DNA of 64,000 nt from Bacteroidia bacterium. GTDB lineage: Bacteria > Bacteroidota > Bacteroidia > J057. The notes under the pieces are model-generated. The model was not told the origin of the DNA. It saw only the letters and a program-made list of their open reading frames with translations, and did not search any database. The DNA is taken from assembly GCA_030430205.1 (NCBI GenBank), contig JAUIGE010000010.1:1-64000 (forward strand), given 5' to 3'. The position numbers and the translations under genes are program-made. Positions 46,032 through 55,101 of this stretch are shown in pieces. Within the stretch, counting starts at the first letter, position 1. Each line of letters begins with the position of its first letter.

Positions 46032-46730
46032 ATGGGTGCCAATCATGAAAAAGTCTCTTTATTAGCTAAGCAGGTGTTCAGACAGGCTCCAGCACTCAGC
46101 ATGAAGGTGTACAAACATCTACCCGTAGCCAATCCCTATAAAAACCTTCATGATACACATCAGGCTATTTTCATTCATATCCCCAAATGCGCTGGAATAA
46201 GTATTTCTGAATGCTTGTTCAGCGAGCAAGTAGGACATTGGATGATCTGGAAATACCAAGCATATGATGCTATCAAGTACGGCAGCTATTTCAAGTTTTC
46301 ATTCGTCAGAAATCCGTGGGACCGCATTTTATCAGCTTATACCTTCATGAAAAAAGGAGGCATAAATTCTTATGACAAATTCTGGGGAGAAAAATACTTA
46401 AAAGGGCTTGATGATTTTGAACAATTTATCTTGGCACTAGAGAATAAGTCCTTTGCTAACAAAGTAAAGGGAAGCCTTCACTTTTTACCTCAAAGACTTT
46501 TTTTATTAAACCTTGAAAATAAAATTGATCTGGACTTTCTTGGTAGGTTTGAAAACTTGGAAAATGATTTTGAATTATTGAAGCAGGAATCGAACCTTCA
46601 AGGCGAATTACGCAAACTAAATAAGTCAAAACATCGAGTATATACCAGCTATTACACTACAAAAATGCAAAAGATTGTTGCTGACTTTTACCAGGAAGAT
46701 ATTGATACGTTTAAGTATTCTTTCGAATAG
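46032..46730 (+). CDS. Sulfotransferase family protein (Sulfotransfer_2 type)
   Basis: 232 residues. The PAPS 5'-phosphosulfate loop is seen in IFIHIPKCAGISISECLF (about 46-63) and the 3'-phosphate site in SFVRNPWDRILSAYTFM (about 94-110), as in enzymes that sulfate carbohydrates. A basic C-terminal region fits this. It starts one base after the GT4 stop, so the two are translationally linked. It predicts a sulfated sugar in the product of this cluster. Confidence 0.88.
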   Translation: MGANHEKVSLLAKQVFRQAPALSMKVYKHLPVANPYKNLHDTHQAIFIHIPKCAGISISECLFSEQVGHWMIWKYQAYDAIKYGSYFKFSFVRNPWDRILSAYTFMKKGGINSYDKFWGEKYLKGLDDFEQFILALENKSFANKVKGSLHFLPQRLFLLNLENKIDLDFLGRFENLENDFELLKQESNLQGELRKLNKSKHRVYTSYYTTKMQKIVADFYQEDIDTFKYSFE

Positions 46731-46817
46731 GAACTGGAATAAGACAACTATTTTTTAGCTGCAATCCTCTACTACAGAACCAAGCTCCTATCGTAGAGAA
46801 GCTCCTGCGATTTAACC

Positions 46818-48161
46818 ATGGACGATAAATCAATCAACAGAAATGTAGCATTTACTTCAATTGCCAGATTTATTTCTATGGTTCTAACATTCATCTATTC
46901 AGTTTTGATGGTTAGATTATTGGGGGTTGAGGGTAATGGCGTATTCAGCTTTTTGTATGTCAATGCAAACATCGGTGTCTTAATATTTGGAATGAACGTT
47001 CGTAGCGCCATGGTTTACTATTTGGCCAAAGGTGACTTTCCTCGAGAAAAAATTGCAGGATTTGTCTTTTTAGTTTTAAGCTTCGCTATGATAATTGTAG
47101 CAATAATTGGAGGCGCCCTTTTTTCAACTCATAGTCCTGCTTTAGCCATAATATTACCCAAAGGATTTCAAGGGATTTTTTTTCTTTGCTATTTTCTTTT
47201 AAGTTTTTTTGCTCAAGCAATAATTCAGTTTTGTAGTGCATATGCCGTTGGGAATTTGCTTTACAGAATATTTAACCAATACACAGTGGTAAGTGCCATA
47301 GCCAAGGTGCTACTGATTGGTTTGTTTTATGCTGGATCAATTATAGGTTTCTGGGAAAAAAACCTTTACAGTTTATTTGTTTTATTTTTAGGAATTGAAA
47401 TCTTATTTGCAGCCATTTTTTTGATTATACTTCAGCTTCGCCAAGCTTTTAAACTCAGTTTTCAGTTTTCATATTCCGATTTTATTAAACCATTCCTTAT
47501 TTATTCAATCAAGGGATGGACCATGGATCTGCTAAGCTTTTTTACCAATCGATTCTTTAATTGGGTAGTCACTCTATATCAAGGCCTGAAATCTCTCAGT
47601 TTCATTGCATTAGCAATCAGTTTGCTTAATAATGTCGAACTCTTTTTTTATCCAATATATCAGGCATTAAAGCCCTATCTAATAAAACTTGATAAAGCTG
47701 AGGGAGAGCAACGGTTTTTATTTTACTTTCGGTTAACCAATACCATTGCTATTATTTTTAGTGTGGGGGCATTATTACTAAGTGACTTTTTTCTCCCTCT
47801 TATATTCGGGGAAGAATTTCAGGATGCAGTAGTCATTACACAAATCATTTTTTTCAGCATGCCTTTTCTAACGATACGAGGGATGGGGAGAATGTATGCC
47901 TCTGCTCATAATCTTCATCAGTTTATGGTAATAGCTGAAGCCATAGGTTTTGGTGTAACAGTCGTGGGAGACCTTATTTTTATCCCAAGTTACGGAATCA
48001 TTGGAGCTAGTTGGGTTATGTTAGCGGCTTATTTACTTACGGGGAGTTTTGTAGGTTTTTTTCTTGTCAAAAGAATGCAAGTTCCTGTTTTAGGTAATCT
48101 AATATTAAAAGCAAGTGACCTAAAAGCAATTAGGAATTATCTGAATGACAAAAAAAGTTGA
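46818..48161 (+). CDS. Wzx-like polysaccharide flippase (MOP superfamily)
   Basis: 447 residues with about twelve to fourteen membrane segments. The N-terminal RNVAFTSIARFISMVLTF and RLLGVEGNGVFSFLYVNAN are characteristic of oligosaccharide flippases, and the C-terminal half repeats the pattern (GIIGASWVMLAAYLLTG). It should move the lipid-linked repeat unit across the inner membrane. It lies between the two sulfotransferase genes, six bases before the second. Confidence 0.9.
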   Translation: MDDKSINRNVAFTSIARFISMVLTFIYSVLMVRLLGVEGNGVFSFLYVNANIGVLIFGMNVRSAMVYYLAKGDFPREKIAGFVFLVLSFAMIIVAIIGGALFSTHSPALAIILPKGFQGIFFLCYFLLSFFAQAIIQFCSAYAVGNLLYRIFNQYTVVSAIAKVLLIGLFYAGSIIGFWEKNLYSLFVLFLGIEILFAAIFLIILQLRQAFKLSFQFSYSDFIKPFLIYSIKGWTMDLLSFFTNRFFNWVVTLYQGLKSLSFIALAISLLNNVELFFYPIYQALKPYLIKLDKAEGEQRFLFYFRLTNTIAIIFSVGALLLSDFFLPLIFGEEFQDAVVITQIIFFSMPFLTIRGMGRMYASAHNLHQFMVIAEAIGFGVTVVGDLIFIPSYGIIGASWVMLAAYLLTGSFVGFFLVKRMQVPVLGNLILKASDLKAIRNYLNDKKS

Positions 48162-48167
48162 ATTAAT

Positions 48168-49040
48168 ATGATATTACGTATCCTAAAAATAACAACATGG
48201 ACGATCCTCTTATGGGGTAAATCTTTAATCCGGAATATCAAGTTTAGCTTCTCTAAGAAAGACAAGGTTTTCAATCCTGTTTTCCTTATCGGCTGTGGTC
48301 GGTCTGGAACAACTATTTTGGGAACTACCCTGGGGCAACATGTGGAAATCACTTATTTGAATGAAAGAAGAGATATTTGGCATACAGCTTTTCCTGAATT
48401 AGATATTTGGTCCGGCATCCCAATAAAGCCCAGATTTCAAGTAGGCTCAGAAGATATTTCTCCAAAGAAAAAGCAGAAATTAAGAAGTCTTTTTTTCAAA
48501 GAACAAACGATTGACAAGGGCAATATTTTACTTGAAAAACTTCCCATTAATACTTTTCGACTAGAATTTATCGAGGCAATCTTTCCAGAAGCCAAATATA
48601 TATACCTATATCGTAATGGATTAGAGGTAGCTCAATCTATAGCTGTATATTCAGAAAAAGGAGAATGGTTTGCTGCTGGAGAGGAGAGGTGGAATACGTT
48701 TTCAAAATTAGCAGAACTCAAAAACATCTCAATTCGTGGAAACAGTTACTTGGAAAAGGGGCTGTCAGAGTGGCGACTTTCCACTGAATATGCCGAAGAT
48801 TTTTTCCAAAAGATTGCTGCTGATCGTTTTTTCAAACTGTCTTACCAAGACTTTTTGAATGATCCACAAGTTCAAGTTAAGCAACTCTATTCTTTTCTTG
48901 GTATTTCGTTTGAAGATTCTTTTGTACAAAAAATCACCAAGGGGATATCTCGACGCAGTAGTTTGCAAATTGCAATTACTCCTGCTCTAAGAGATATTGG
49001 GGGAGAAACATTAATCAAGTCAATTGAAAATAGCTTGTAA
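48168..49040 (+). CDS. Sulfotransferase family protein (Sulfotransfer_3 type)
   Basis: 290 residues. The 5'-phosphosulfate loop IGCGRSGTTILGTTLGQH (about 41-58) and the 3'-phosphate motif YLYRNGLEVAQSIAVYSE (about 143-160) are clear. An N-terminal hydrophobic stretch may tie it to the membrane. It is only distantly like the sulfotransferase at 46032, so two different sulfation steps are likely. Confidence 0.88.
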   Translation: MILRILKITTWTILLWGKSLIRNIKFSFSKKDKVFNPVFLIGCGRSGTTILGTTLGQHVEITYLNERRDIWHTAFPELDIWSGIPIKPRFQVGSEDISPKKKQKLRSLFFKEQTIDKGNILLEKLPINTFRLEFIEAIFPEAKYIYLYRNGLEVAQSIAVYSEKGEWFAAGEERWNTFSKLAELKNISIRGNSYLEKGLSEWRLSTEYAEDFFQKIAADRFFKLSYQDFLNDPQVQVKQLYSFLGISFEDSFVQKITKGISRRSSLQIAITPALRDIGGETLIKSIENSL

Positions 49041-49167
49041 AAGGCATTCCTATGATTGGTACACTTGCTCAAACTTACAACTGAATACAATTAGTTTACA
49101 CATCATTATGGGTACATTTGTTTTTTGGAAAAAGAGGTTCGATTTTTACTAAAAATACCATTCTCCA

Positions 49168-50166
49168 ATGAGTCTGTTTTCTGTTTCGGTAATTATACCG
49201 GTCTATAATGCAATAGCCTTTTTAGAGGAAGCTGTGGAGTCTGCATTAGCTCAGGAAGAGACAGAGGAGGTTCTCTTGATCGAAGATGGCTCTCAAGATG
49301 ACTCCCTCAGTTTATGTATAAAGCTTGCACAGAAATACCCAAAAGTGTTTTGTTATCATCATCCTAATCGTCAAAATCTAGGGATTGGAGCTTCCAGAAA
49401 TCTTGGAATTGAGAAAGCAAAGACCCCTTACTTGGCGTTTTTAGATGCTGATGATTATTTTCTAGCAAATAGATTCAAAAAAGCAAAAGAGGTTTTTTTA
49501 CAACATGCCGATGCAGATGCTGTGTATAGCGCATTGATTAACAAATTTGAACGAGAAGAACTTAAGATAGCCTGGGAAGCGAAGGGGCACCCTCACATTC
49601 ACACCATGTCACATGCAATTCCTCCAACCGAGTTATTTCAAGCCATAGTGGAAAAGAGAAATGGCCACTTTTTACCTTCCAGTGTAATCATTAAAAAGGA
49701 AACCTTTGATAAAGTAGGCGGCTTTCCTACCATTATGAAGGTTTTTGCAGAAGACATACATATGTTTTTAAGAATTTCTGCAATCGGAAACTTTTATGCA
49801 GGTGAAATCCAAAAGCCCTTAGGAGTACATAGAGTTCATGGAACCAATCTAATGCTTGAAGATAACGAGCAAAACTTTCTTGTAAATACTCGCGTGAATG
49901 AGGATATTCTCGAATGGCTTGTGGATATGAAAGTTGATGATGAAAAAGGTAAACTGCTACTCCTTAGGTGCATCATCGACTTTGGGAAATATCACCTTAC
50001 CTTTTCTCCAAAAGGAGAAAAAAGGAAACTTCTTGCTGCAAAAATAAAGGAACTTTATACAAAATATCCTCAATTCATTAGTTTAAAGACTCGGATAATG
50101 GCCCGGGTGGTATATTTTGGGCTATTCCCCTTTGTAAGAAAAATTGTAATGCTTTTCTCAAAATAA
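49168..50166 (+). CDS. GT2-family glycosyltransferase
   Basis: 332 residues of GT-A type: SVIIPVYNAIAFLEEAVESA, IEDGSQDDS, GIGASRNLGIEKA and the metal-binding AFLDADDYFL (about 90), then EDIHMFLRIS, which contains the catalytic acidic region. There is no membrane segment of note except a hydrophobic C-terminal patch. It adds one sugar of the repeat unit; donor and acceptor are unknown. The 127-base gap before it is AT-rich, without clear signals. Confidence 0.9.
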   Translation: MSLFSVSVIIPVYNAIAFLEEAVESALAQEETEEVLLIEDGSQDDSLSLCIKLAQKYPKVFCYHHPNRQNLGIGASRNLGIEKAKTPYLAFLDADDYFLANRFKKAKEVFLQHADADAVYSALINKFEREELKIAWEAKGHPHIHTMSHAIPPTELFQAIVEKRNGHFLPSSVIIKKETFDKVGGFPTIMKVFAEDIHMFLRISAIGNFYAGEIQKPLGVHRVHGTNLMLEDNEQNFLVNTRVNEDILEWLVDMKVDDEKGKLLLLRCIIDFGKYHLTFSPKGEKRKLLAAKIKELYTKYPQFISLKTRIMARVVYFGLFPFVRKIVMLFSK

Positions 50167-50177
50167 TATCAACTCTG

Positions 50178-50987
50178 ATGACTAAGAATGAATCCGAACT
50201 ACCCTTAGTATCTATTCTTATTCCTTCTTACCAACAAAAGGCATTTCTCAAGGAGGCAATTGAAAGTGCACTTGCTCAATCTTACCCAAACCTTGAAATT
50301 ATCGTGAGTGATGATGGCTCTACAGACGGATCAGTTGAATTAATCCAATCCTATGAGCAGAAATACCCCAATATCATACGAGGGCTATTCGAAGAACAAA
50401 ATATCGGAACTATTGGCAACTTCAATAAATTAAACGCTGAAGGAAGAGGGAAGTATAAGTGTAGACTAGATGGGGATGATCTCATGGCCCCAAACAATAT
50501 TTCTACCCAAGTAGCAATTCTCGAGGCCAATCCACAGCTTATTGGCACATACCACAATTTAGAATTGTTTGAATCTGATTCAGGAAAAAAAATCTGTAAC
50601 TTTATTAATAGAAAAAGACCCGCTAGAAAAGGGACTATCCAGAATGTAATCAAATATGGCTGCTTCTTCCCGGGCGCTTTTACCCTTTTAAGAAGGGAAG
50701 CATTAGCTGGAAGAAAAAATTCAACAAAAGCAAAAGTTGTCTCAGATTATCTCTTCATGACAGATGTACTTGCACATGGAGGTGAAATAGGATATATAGA
50801 TCAAATCCTAGGCAGGTACCGGATTCACGAAAATAATATTACGGGCAGTCGAATACGGTTAATAAAACACACGATTTGGGCTGTTGGAATTATTGCCATA
50901 AAGTACCCAAAATATACTTTCTTATGTATATATCGGATATTTGACGCTGCCAGAGCGGTAATCACCAAACGAAATACTTGGATTTAA
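50178..50987 (+). CDS. GT2-family glycosyltransferase
   Basis: 269 residues: SILIPSYQQKAFLKEAIESA, VSDDGSTDGS, NIGTIGNFNKL and RLDGDDLMAPN (about 90-100). It starts 11 bases after the previous GT2 gene and is the last of the AT-rich run. The end faces the convergent YfhO-type gene with 33 bases between the stops. Specificity cannot be read. Confidence 0.9.
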   Translation: MTKNESELPLVSILIPSYQQKAFLKEAIESALAQSYPNLEIIVSDDGSTDGSVELIQSYEQKYPNIIRGLFEEQNIGTIGNFNKLNAEGRGKYKCRLDGDDLMAPNNISTQVAILEANPQLIGTYHNLELFESDSGKKICNFINRKRPARKGTIQNVIKYGCFFPGAFTLLRREALAGRKNSTKAKVVSDYLFMTDVLAHGGEIGYIDQILGRYRIHENNITGSRIRLIKHTIWAVGIIAIKYPKYTFLCIYRIFDAARAVITKRNTWI

Positions 50988-51020
50988 AACCCTATAACGG
51001 AACGATTCAGTCAAGTATCT

Positions 51021-53507
51021 TTATTCTCCTATATTGTCTTTTTTTTTATACCAAAAGATCAGCCCAATAAACAGAGCTAGTCCTATCATTGATACGGAAA
51101 TAAGTAGAGGCATATTTGACCTCCCATGCTTCATCTCCACATCATGCTCCCCCTTAGGCACCATCCCTCCCATAAAGCCCACATTCACCCGCAACAACTC
51201 CACCTCTTCCCCATCCACATACATAGACCATCCATTATCAAAAGGAATGCTGAAAAAGAGTAACTTTTCCCGATCCATATTCACCTTCCCACTCAAATGA
51301 TCATGATGAAATTCCGTCATTTGGAATGCTCCTTGTTTCCTTTCCTGTATATAGCCCTGCAAAGCGGGGTAGGTAAACTGTCCTGGATCTATCAGTTGGG
51401 CATTAAAGGCGGATAGCGAAGAAAGTTGGCTCGCAACTTCATCCGGGATGACTGCTGCCTGTACCAGGCTTATGTCTTTTTTGTTTCTGTCAAGCTCCCG
51501 GAATGCACTTTCTGTCACAAACTGATCATAGGTGAAGCCAAAGGGTATGAAGTAAGGGTTTTCAAATATTCTGACATTTTCCACTGCGCCCCACTGGGAG
51601 TAACCTCTTTGGGTTAAATCAGAACCGTTGTCTTCTCTCAGAATGTATTTTACACTTGCTACATACTGGAGTATAGGCCGATCTCTTAAGCCCTGTATCC
51701 ATTTTGTTTTAGCAACATTCCCTGCTTCCATCATATCCGTTGCTACCAGAAAATCAAGGTAACTCTGTTTGTTGATGGATCGGTAAGTAGGCGTACTGAA
51801 GAATCCCTGAACCATGGCATCATTGAGGCTGTAATGGATGGCGGGACTGGATGCAAAGTCTTTTTGTATCCGGTAAAAGCCGGGGTCTTTTTCTTTGATT
51901 TGTTTAAGCGCATCAACACTGCTATCCCCATATAATGCGCCGGCTTTGTACTCAGACTTGGTTATCGGGTCTCTATCATGGGTGACATGGTGATTAAATG
52001 TGGCGAGTTCAACAACGACTATTACCATTAACAACCCAAGGCCTACAAATTTAAATTTTGGTCTACTCATCACAAATAGGCTTGCAGCACTGGCTATCAG
52101 AAAGACATTGGCAGCCATTTGCAGGCCTTCATTCACGCGACCGTCATCGAAATAGGGATAGTTTAGCAAAACCAAACAGCCTATTAAACTCAATAACAAA
52201 GTTGGAAGATGTACCTTCCCTGATTTCTCGATAGCATTTAGCCCATAAAGCGCCACAAATAAGAAGATCAAAGAGGCATGTAAACAAAAGGAGCGAAAAT
52301 GGTCCGTAACAAAAAGGAAGTAGGCATATCTAAAGAAGGGGAAAATACAGATCATCAGCCAAAATGCCAATAACCCGCCAAAGAGAGCCTTATGCCATTT
52401 TTTTGCATGGTAAAAAGCCTGTGGAATCAGGAGAAGAGAGACTAGCCCCACATAATAAAAGGGAGATTCCAGATAATTGCGGTAGCCCTTAAAATCTTTG
52501 GCACCACCCAGCATATCTGTGGCAAAAGTCCTAAGGATAGACGTTACATTGACAAGGTAGGAATTCAGTGCAAAAACGGGGGTCTCCGTGGTTTGTGCCA
52601 CCTTGGAGGCTTCTCCAGAGATTCGGGAACTGCCCAGCATATTCATCAGGGTCTGGCCAAAAAAGTAGGAAGCGATTGTCACACCCAAAGCGCTCAAAGC
52701 ACCAATTTTCAGCCAGAAAAGAATCAGACCTTTCCAGTTCCAGCCGTTTTCCAATACATACCTAAAGAAAGAATAGACGATCAGGAAAAAACCAAAAGTG
52801 ACTAGCCTGGGTCCTGCCAGGAAGTAGATGGCGATAGGGAGCACGATGGGGTTATTCTTTTTCAGGAGAAGCTCAGTCCCCCACAGCATCAAAGGTGCTG
52901 CAAAGATTAATCCATTATAGGAGTACCAGCTATGGACTCCCATGACATAACCAGAGAAAACATAGAGGATTGAACCTAATATGACAACGTATTTACTAAA
53001 GCCAACCGTTTTTAGGTATTGGAAACAAAACAGGCCTGCAATTCCAAGATACGCGACAGATGTCCATATCATAGTATAGGGAAGGGCTTTTTTCCCTGCT
53101 AACAGATTGATCCAATAGAAAGGATTGATGCTGAACCAGGTTCCCATATTGTTACCCATCCCTTGCCTAAAACTCCAGGAAGTAAAACCTTCTTCTTTAA
53201 ACAAATCGTGCCGCTGAACCACAGTAGGAAACACATCATTCACCGTATCACTCCCAATATCCTTAAACAAATACAAATACTCCCCAAACAGATAATCTCC
53301 AAAGACGATCAGGCTCAGCAGGAGCATCAGGCCCAGGGCCACCCAATTGGCTCGGGGGTAGATATATTTTTCAAAAAAATCGCCGTAGAGCGGTTCTATT
53401 TCCGATGTTGGCGCTTTTTGCTTTTGGCTTTTTACCGCTTTGGAGGAAGGAGATGCCTTTTGGCGTTTAGGGGTGGATTTACGCTTTGGAGGTTGCTTCT
53501 TTGCCAT
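51021..53507 (-). CDS. YfhO-family polytopic membrane protein (GT-C type)
   Basis: 828 residues from ATG 53507; the frame opens upstream to 53606, but the head from there has no support. A lysine-rich cytoplasmic N-terminus (about 1-50) precedes about twelve membrane segments. DIGSDTVNDVFPTV in the first outer loop holds the acidic residues expected of GT-C enzymes, and the long C-terminal beta domain (about 540-800, with SIPFDNGWSMYVDGEEVEL) is typical of YfhO. In Firmicutes YfhO works with a CsbB-type GT2 to decorate a surface polymer. Two such GT2 genes lie in this locus. Confidence 0.9.
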   Translation of the reverse strand: MAKKQPPKRKSTPKRQKASPSSKAVKSQKQKAPTSEIEPLYGDFFEKYIYPRANWVALGLMLLLSLIVFGDYLFGEYLYLFKDIGSDTVNDVFPTVVQRHDLFKEEGFTSWSFRQGMGNNMGTWFSINPFYWINLLAGKKALPYTMIWTSVAYLGIAGLFCFQYLKTVGFSKYVVILGSILYVFSGYVMGVHSWYSYNGLIFAAPLMLWGTELLLKKNNPIVLPIAIYFLAGPRLVTFGFFLIVYSFFRYVLENGWNWKGLILFWLKIGALSALGVTIASYFFGQTLMNMLGSSRISGEASKVAQTTETPVFALNSYLVNVTSILRTFATDMLGGAKDFKGYRNYLESPFYYVGLVSLLLIPQAFYHAKKWHKALFGGLLAFWLMICIFPFFRYAYFLFVTDHFRSFCLHASLIFLFVALYGLNAIEKSGKVHLPTLLLSLIGCLVLLNYPYFDDGRVNEGLQMAANVFLIASAASLFVMSRPKFKFVGLGLLMVIVVVELATFNHHVTHDRDPITKSEYKAGALYGDSSVDALKQIKEKDPGFYRIQKDFASSPAIHYSLNDAMVQGFFSTPTYRSINKQSYLDFLVATDMMEAGNVAKTKWIQGLRDRPILQYVASVKYILREDNGSDLTQRGYSQWGAVENVRIFENPYFIPFGFTYDQFVTESAFRELDRNKKDISLVQAAVIPDEVASQLSSLSAFNAQLIDPGQFTYPALQGYIQERKQGAFQMTEFHHDHLSGKVNMDREKLLFFSIPFDNGWSMYVDGEEVELLRVNVGFMGGMVPKGEHDVEMKHGRSNMPLLISVSMIGLALFIGLIFWYKKKDNIGE

Positions 53508-53618
53508 GGGAAAATTTGAAAATTCAGGAGTTTTTGTTCTGCTTCCCAAAGTTAACACACATATTGCACACTCCAACAAAAACCGCCAAATTGCTGCCAC
53601 TCTCAATCACATCTCAAC

Positions 53619-54551
53619 ATGTTACGAACCATCATCCTTCTGCTCGCCACCCTGATCGTCCTGCCTTTTGTCGCTTTTACGGCTGACGCCTCTCCGGGCG
53701 AGGCCCAGTGGGCTGCGCTCAAAACGCTGGGCATGATGATGCTGGTGGTGTCGGTGGCGACTTTCCTGATCAGCGAACTCAGCAAAAACTACAGCCAAAC
53801 GGACAAATTGTGGAGCATCATGCCCATCGTTTACAGTTGGTTTGTGGCGATGCATTCGGGTTGGAATGAGCGGGTGCTGCTGATGGCGGTGCTGGTAACG
53901 GTCTGGGGCGTCAGGTTGACGCTCAACTTCGCGCGGCGCGGTGGCTATAGCTGGATCCCCTGGAAAGGGGAGGAAGACTACCGCTGGGCGGTCTTGCAGG
54001 CGATGCCTTTGTTTAGCAAAAAATGGCGTTTTACGCTCTTTAACCTCTTTTTTATTTCCTTTTATCAGCAGGCGCTGATCCTGATGTTTACGCTGCCGAT
54101 CGTGGCAGCCTGGCAGGGGGGCGACACGCCCCTGGGCTGGCTGGACTATCTCGCAGCAGCTTTGCTGCTGGGCATGGTGGCGATCGAGACGATCGCAGAC
54201 AACCAGCAATACAGCTGGCAGTCCGAAAAGCACCGCCGCAAAGCGGCGGGAGAAGCTTTGGGCGAATACGCCCAGGGATTTCGCTCCTCAGGCCTCTGGG
54301 GCCTGGTGCGCCACCCCAATTACGCCGCCGAGCAAGGCACCTGGATTGCCTTCTACCTCTTCAGCGTAGCGGCCACAGGCCGCTGGCTCAATTGGTCGAT
54401 CATCGGCATGATCCTGCTGATCCTGCTCTTCCTCGGAAGCTCCGACTTCAGCGAGAAAATCAGCGCCGGGAAGTATCCCGCTTATAAGGATTATCAAAAG
54501 CGGGTGCCGCGCTTTTTGCCGATTAAATGGGGGAAAAAGCCGGAGGCTTAG
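53619..54551 (+). CDS. DUF1295 / steroid 5-alpha-reductase-like membrane protein
   Basis: 310 residues with about eight membrane segments. The conserved DUF1295 features are present: RLTLNFARRGGYSWIPWKGE (about 90-110), WSFQ-like and GLWGLVRHPNYAAEQGTW near residues 226-243, which in the ICMT/steroid reductase superfamily binds the cofactor. Substrate is unknown, probably a lipid or isoprenoid. It is divergent from the YfhO gene, with 111 bases between starts. Confidence 0.88.
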   Translation: MLRTIILLLATLIVLPFVAFTADASPGEAQWAALKTLGMMMLVVSVATFLISELSKNYSQTDKLWSIMPIVYSWFVAMHSGWNERVLLMAVLVTVWGVRLTLNFARRGGYSWIPWKGEEDYRWAVLQAMPLFSKKWRFTLFNLFFISFYQQALILMFTLPIVAAWQGGDTPLGWLDYLAAALLLGMVAIETIADNQQYSWQSEKHRRKAAGEALGEYAQGFRSSGLWGLVRHPNYAAEQGTWIAFYLFSVAATGRWLNWSIIGMILLILLFLGSSDFSEKISAGKYPAYKDYQKRVPRFLPIKWGKKPEA

Positions 54552-54559
54552 GGATGGAT

Positions 54560-54583
54560 TAGTTTGAGTTTGAGTTTGAGTTC
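54560..54583. repeat. GAGTTT hexamer tract
   Basis: Three to four GAGTTT units in the 42-base gap between two convergent genes, very similar to the tract at 20959-20987. Confidence 0.7.
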
Positions 54584-54593
54584 AGGTACAAGA

Positions 54594-55091
54594 CTAATTT
54601 GGCACCTTCACCAGGCGATCCGCCCGCGTCTGCTCCCCTTTATTGCCATAATCCAGCAAGCCATGGATCAGCAGGAAAGTGGCATCGCCCGGCACTTTGT
54701 ATATGAAGTTGTAGCGGATGCTTAGGCCCGGATATAAACGGGTGTAGACATCCTCTACAGAGGGCAGCCAGGAGCCTTCTTTGAGTACATGCTTGATGTC
54801 TATCTGACCACCGAATTTTTCGTTTTCGGCCAGTTTATCTCCTGTCTTCAGGTATTTGAGGTCAAATTCCAGGTTGGTCATTTTGTGGGGAACATTGCCT
54901 TTGTTTTCCATCAGGCCGAGGACTTCGACCAGCCACTCATCGCCTTGTTTGCCCACAAAATTGACATCTACCGAAAACTCGATGCGGGGGTGAGCCTCGC
55001 GGTGAACGACAAATTTCCAAAAGGCCCAGCCTCCACCGACGGAAATACCGAGAATGGTGAGGATGGATTCGATGAGGTTGAGGATGTCCAT
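54594..55091 (-). CDS. Small membrane-anchored protein of unknown function
   Basis: 165 residues. One N-terminal membrane segment (about 7-28, ESILTILGISVGGGWAFWKF) followed by a soluble beta-rich domain (RIEFSVDVNFVGKQG, VLGLMENKGNVPHKMTNLEF). The pattern of an anchored domain whose strands compare a value with neighbours is common in conserved hypothetical proteins, and I cannot name the family. It starts ten bases after the MFS gene and is probably cotranscribed with it. Confidence 0.7.
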   Translation of the reverse strand: MDILNLIESILTILGISVGGGWAFWKFVVHREAHPRIEFSVDVNFVGKQGDEWLVEVLGLMENKGNVPHKMTNLEFDLKYLKTGDKLAENEKFGGQIDIKHVLKEGSWLPSVEDVYTRLYPGLSIRYNFIYKVPGDATFLLIHGLLDYGNKGEQTRADRLVKVPN

Positions 55092-55101
55092 ACAGCAAAA
55101 G

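Noticed and set aside
53508-53606. 33-residue extension of the YfhO-type protein
   Set aside because: It would put a Cys-rich hydrophobic head before the lysine-rich N-terminus. The ATG at 53507 gives the usual topology.
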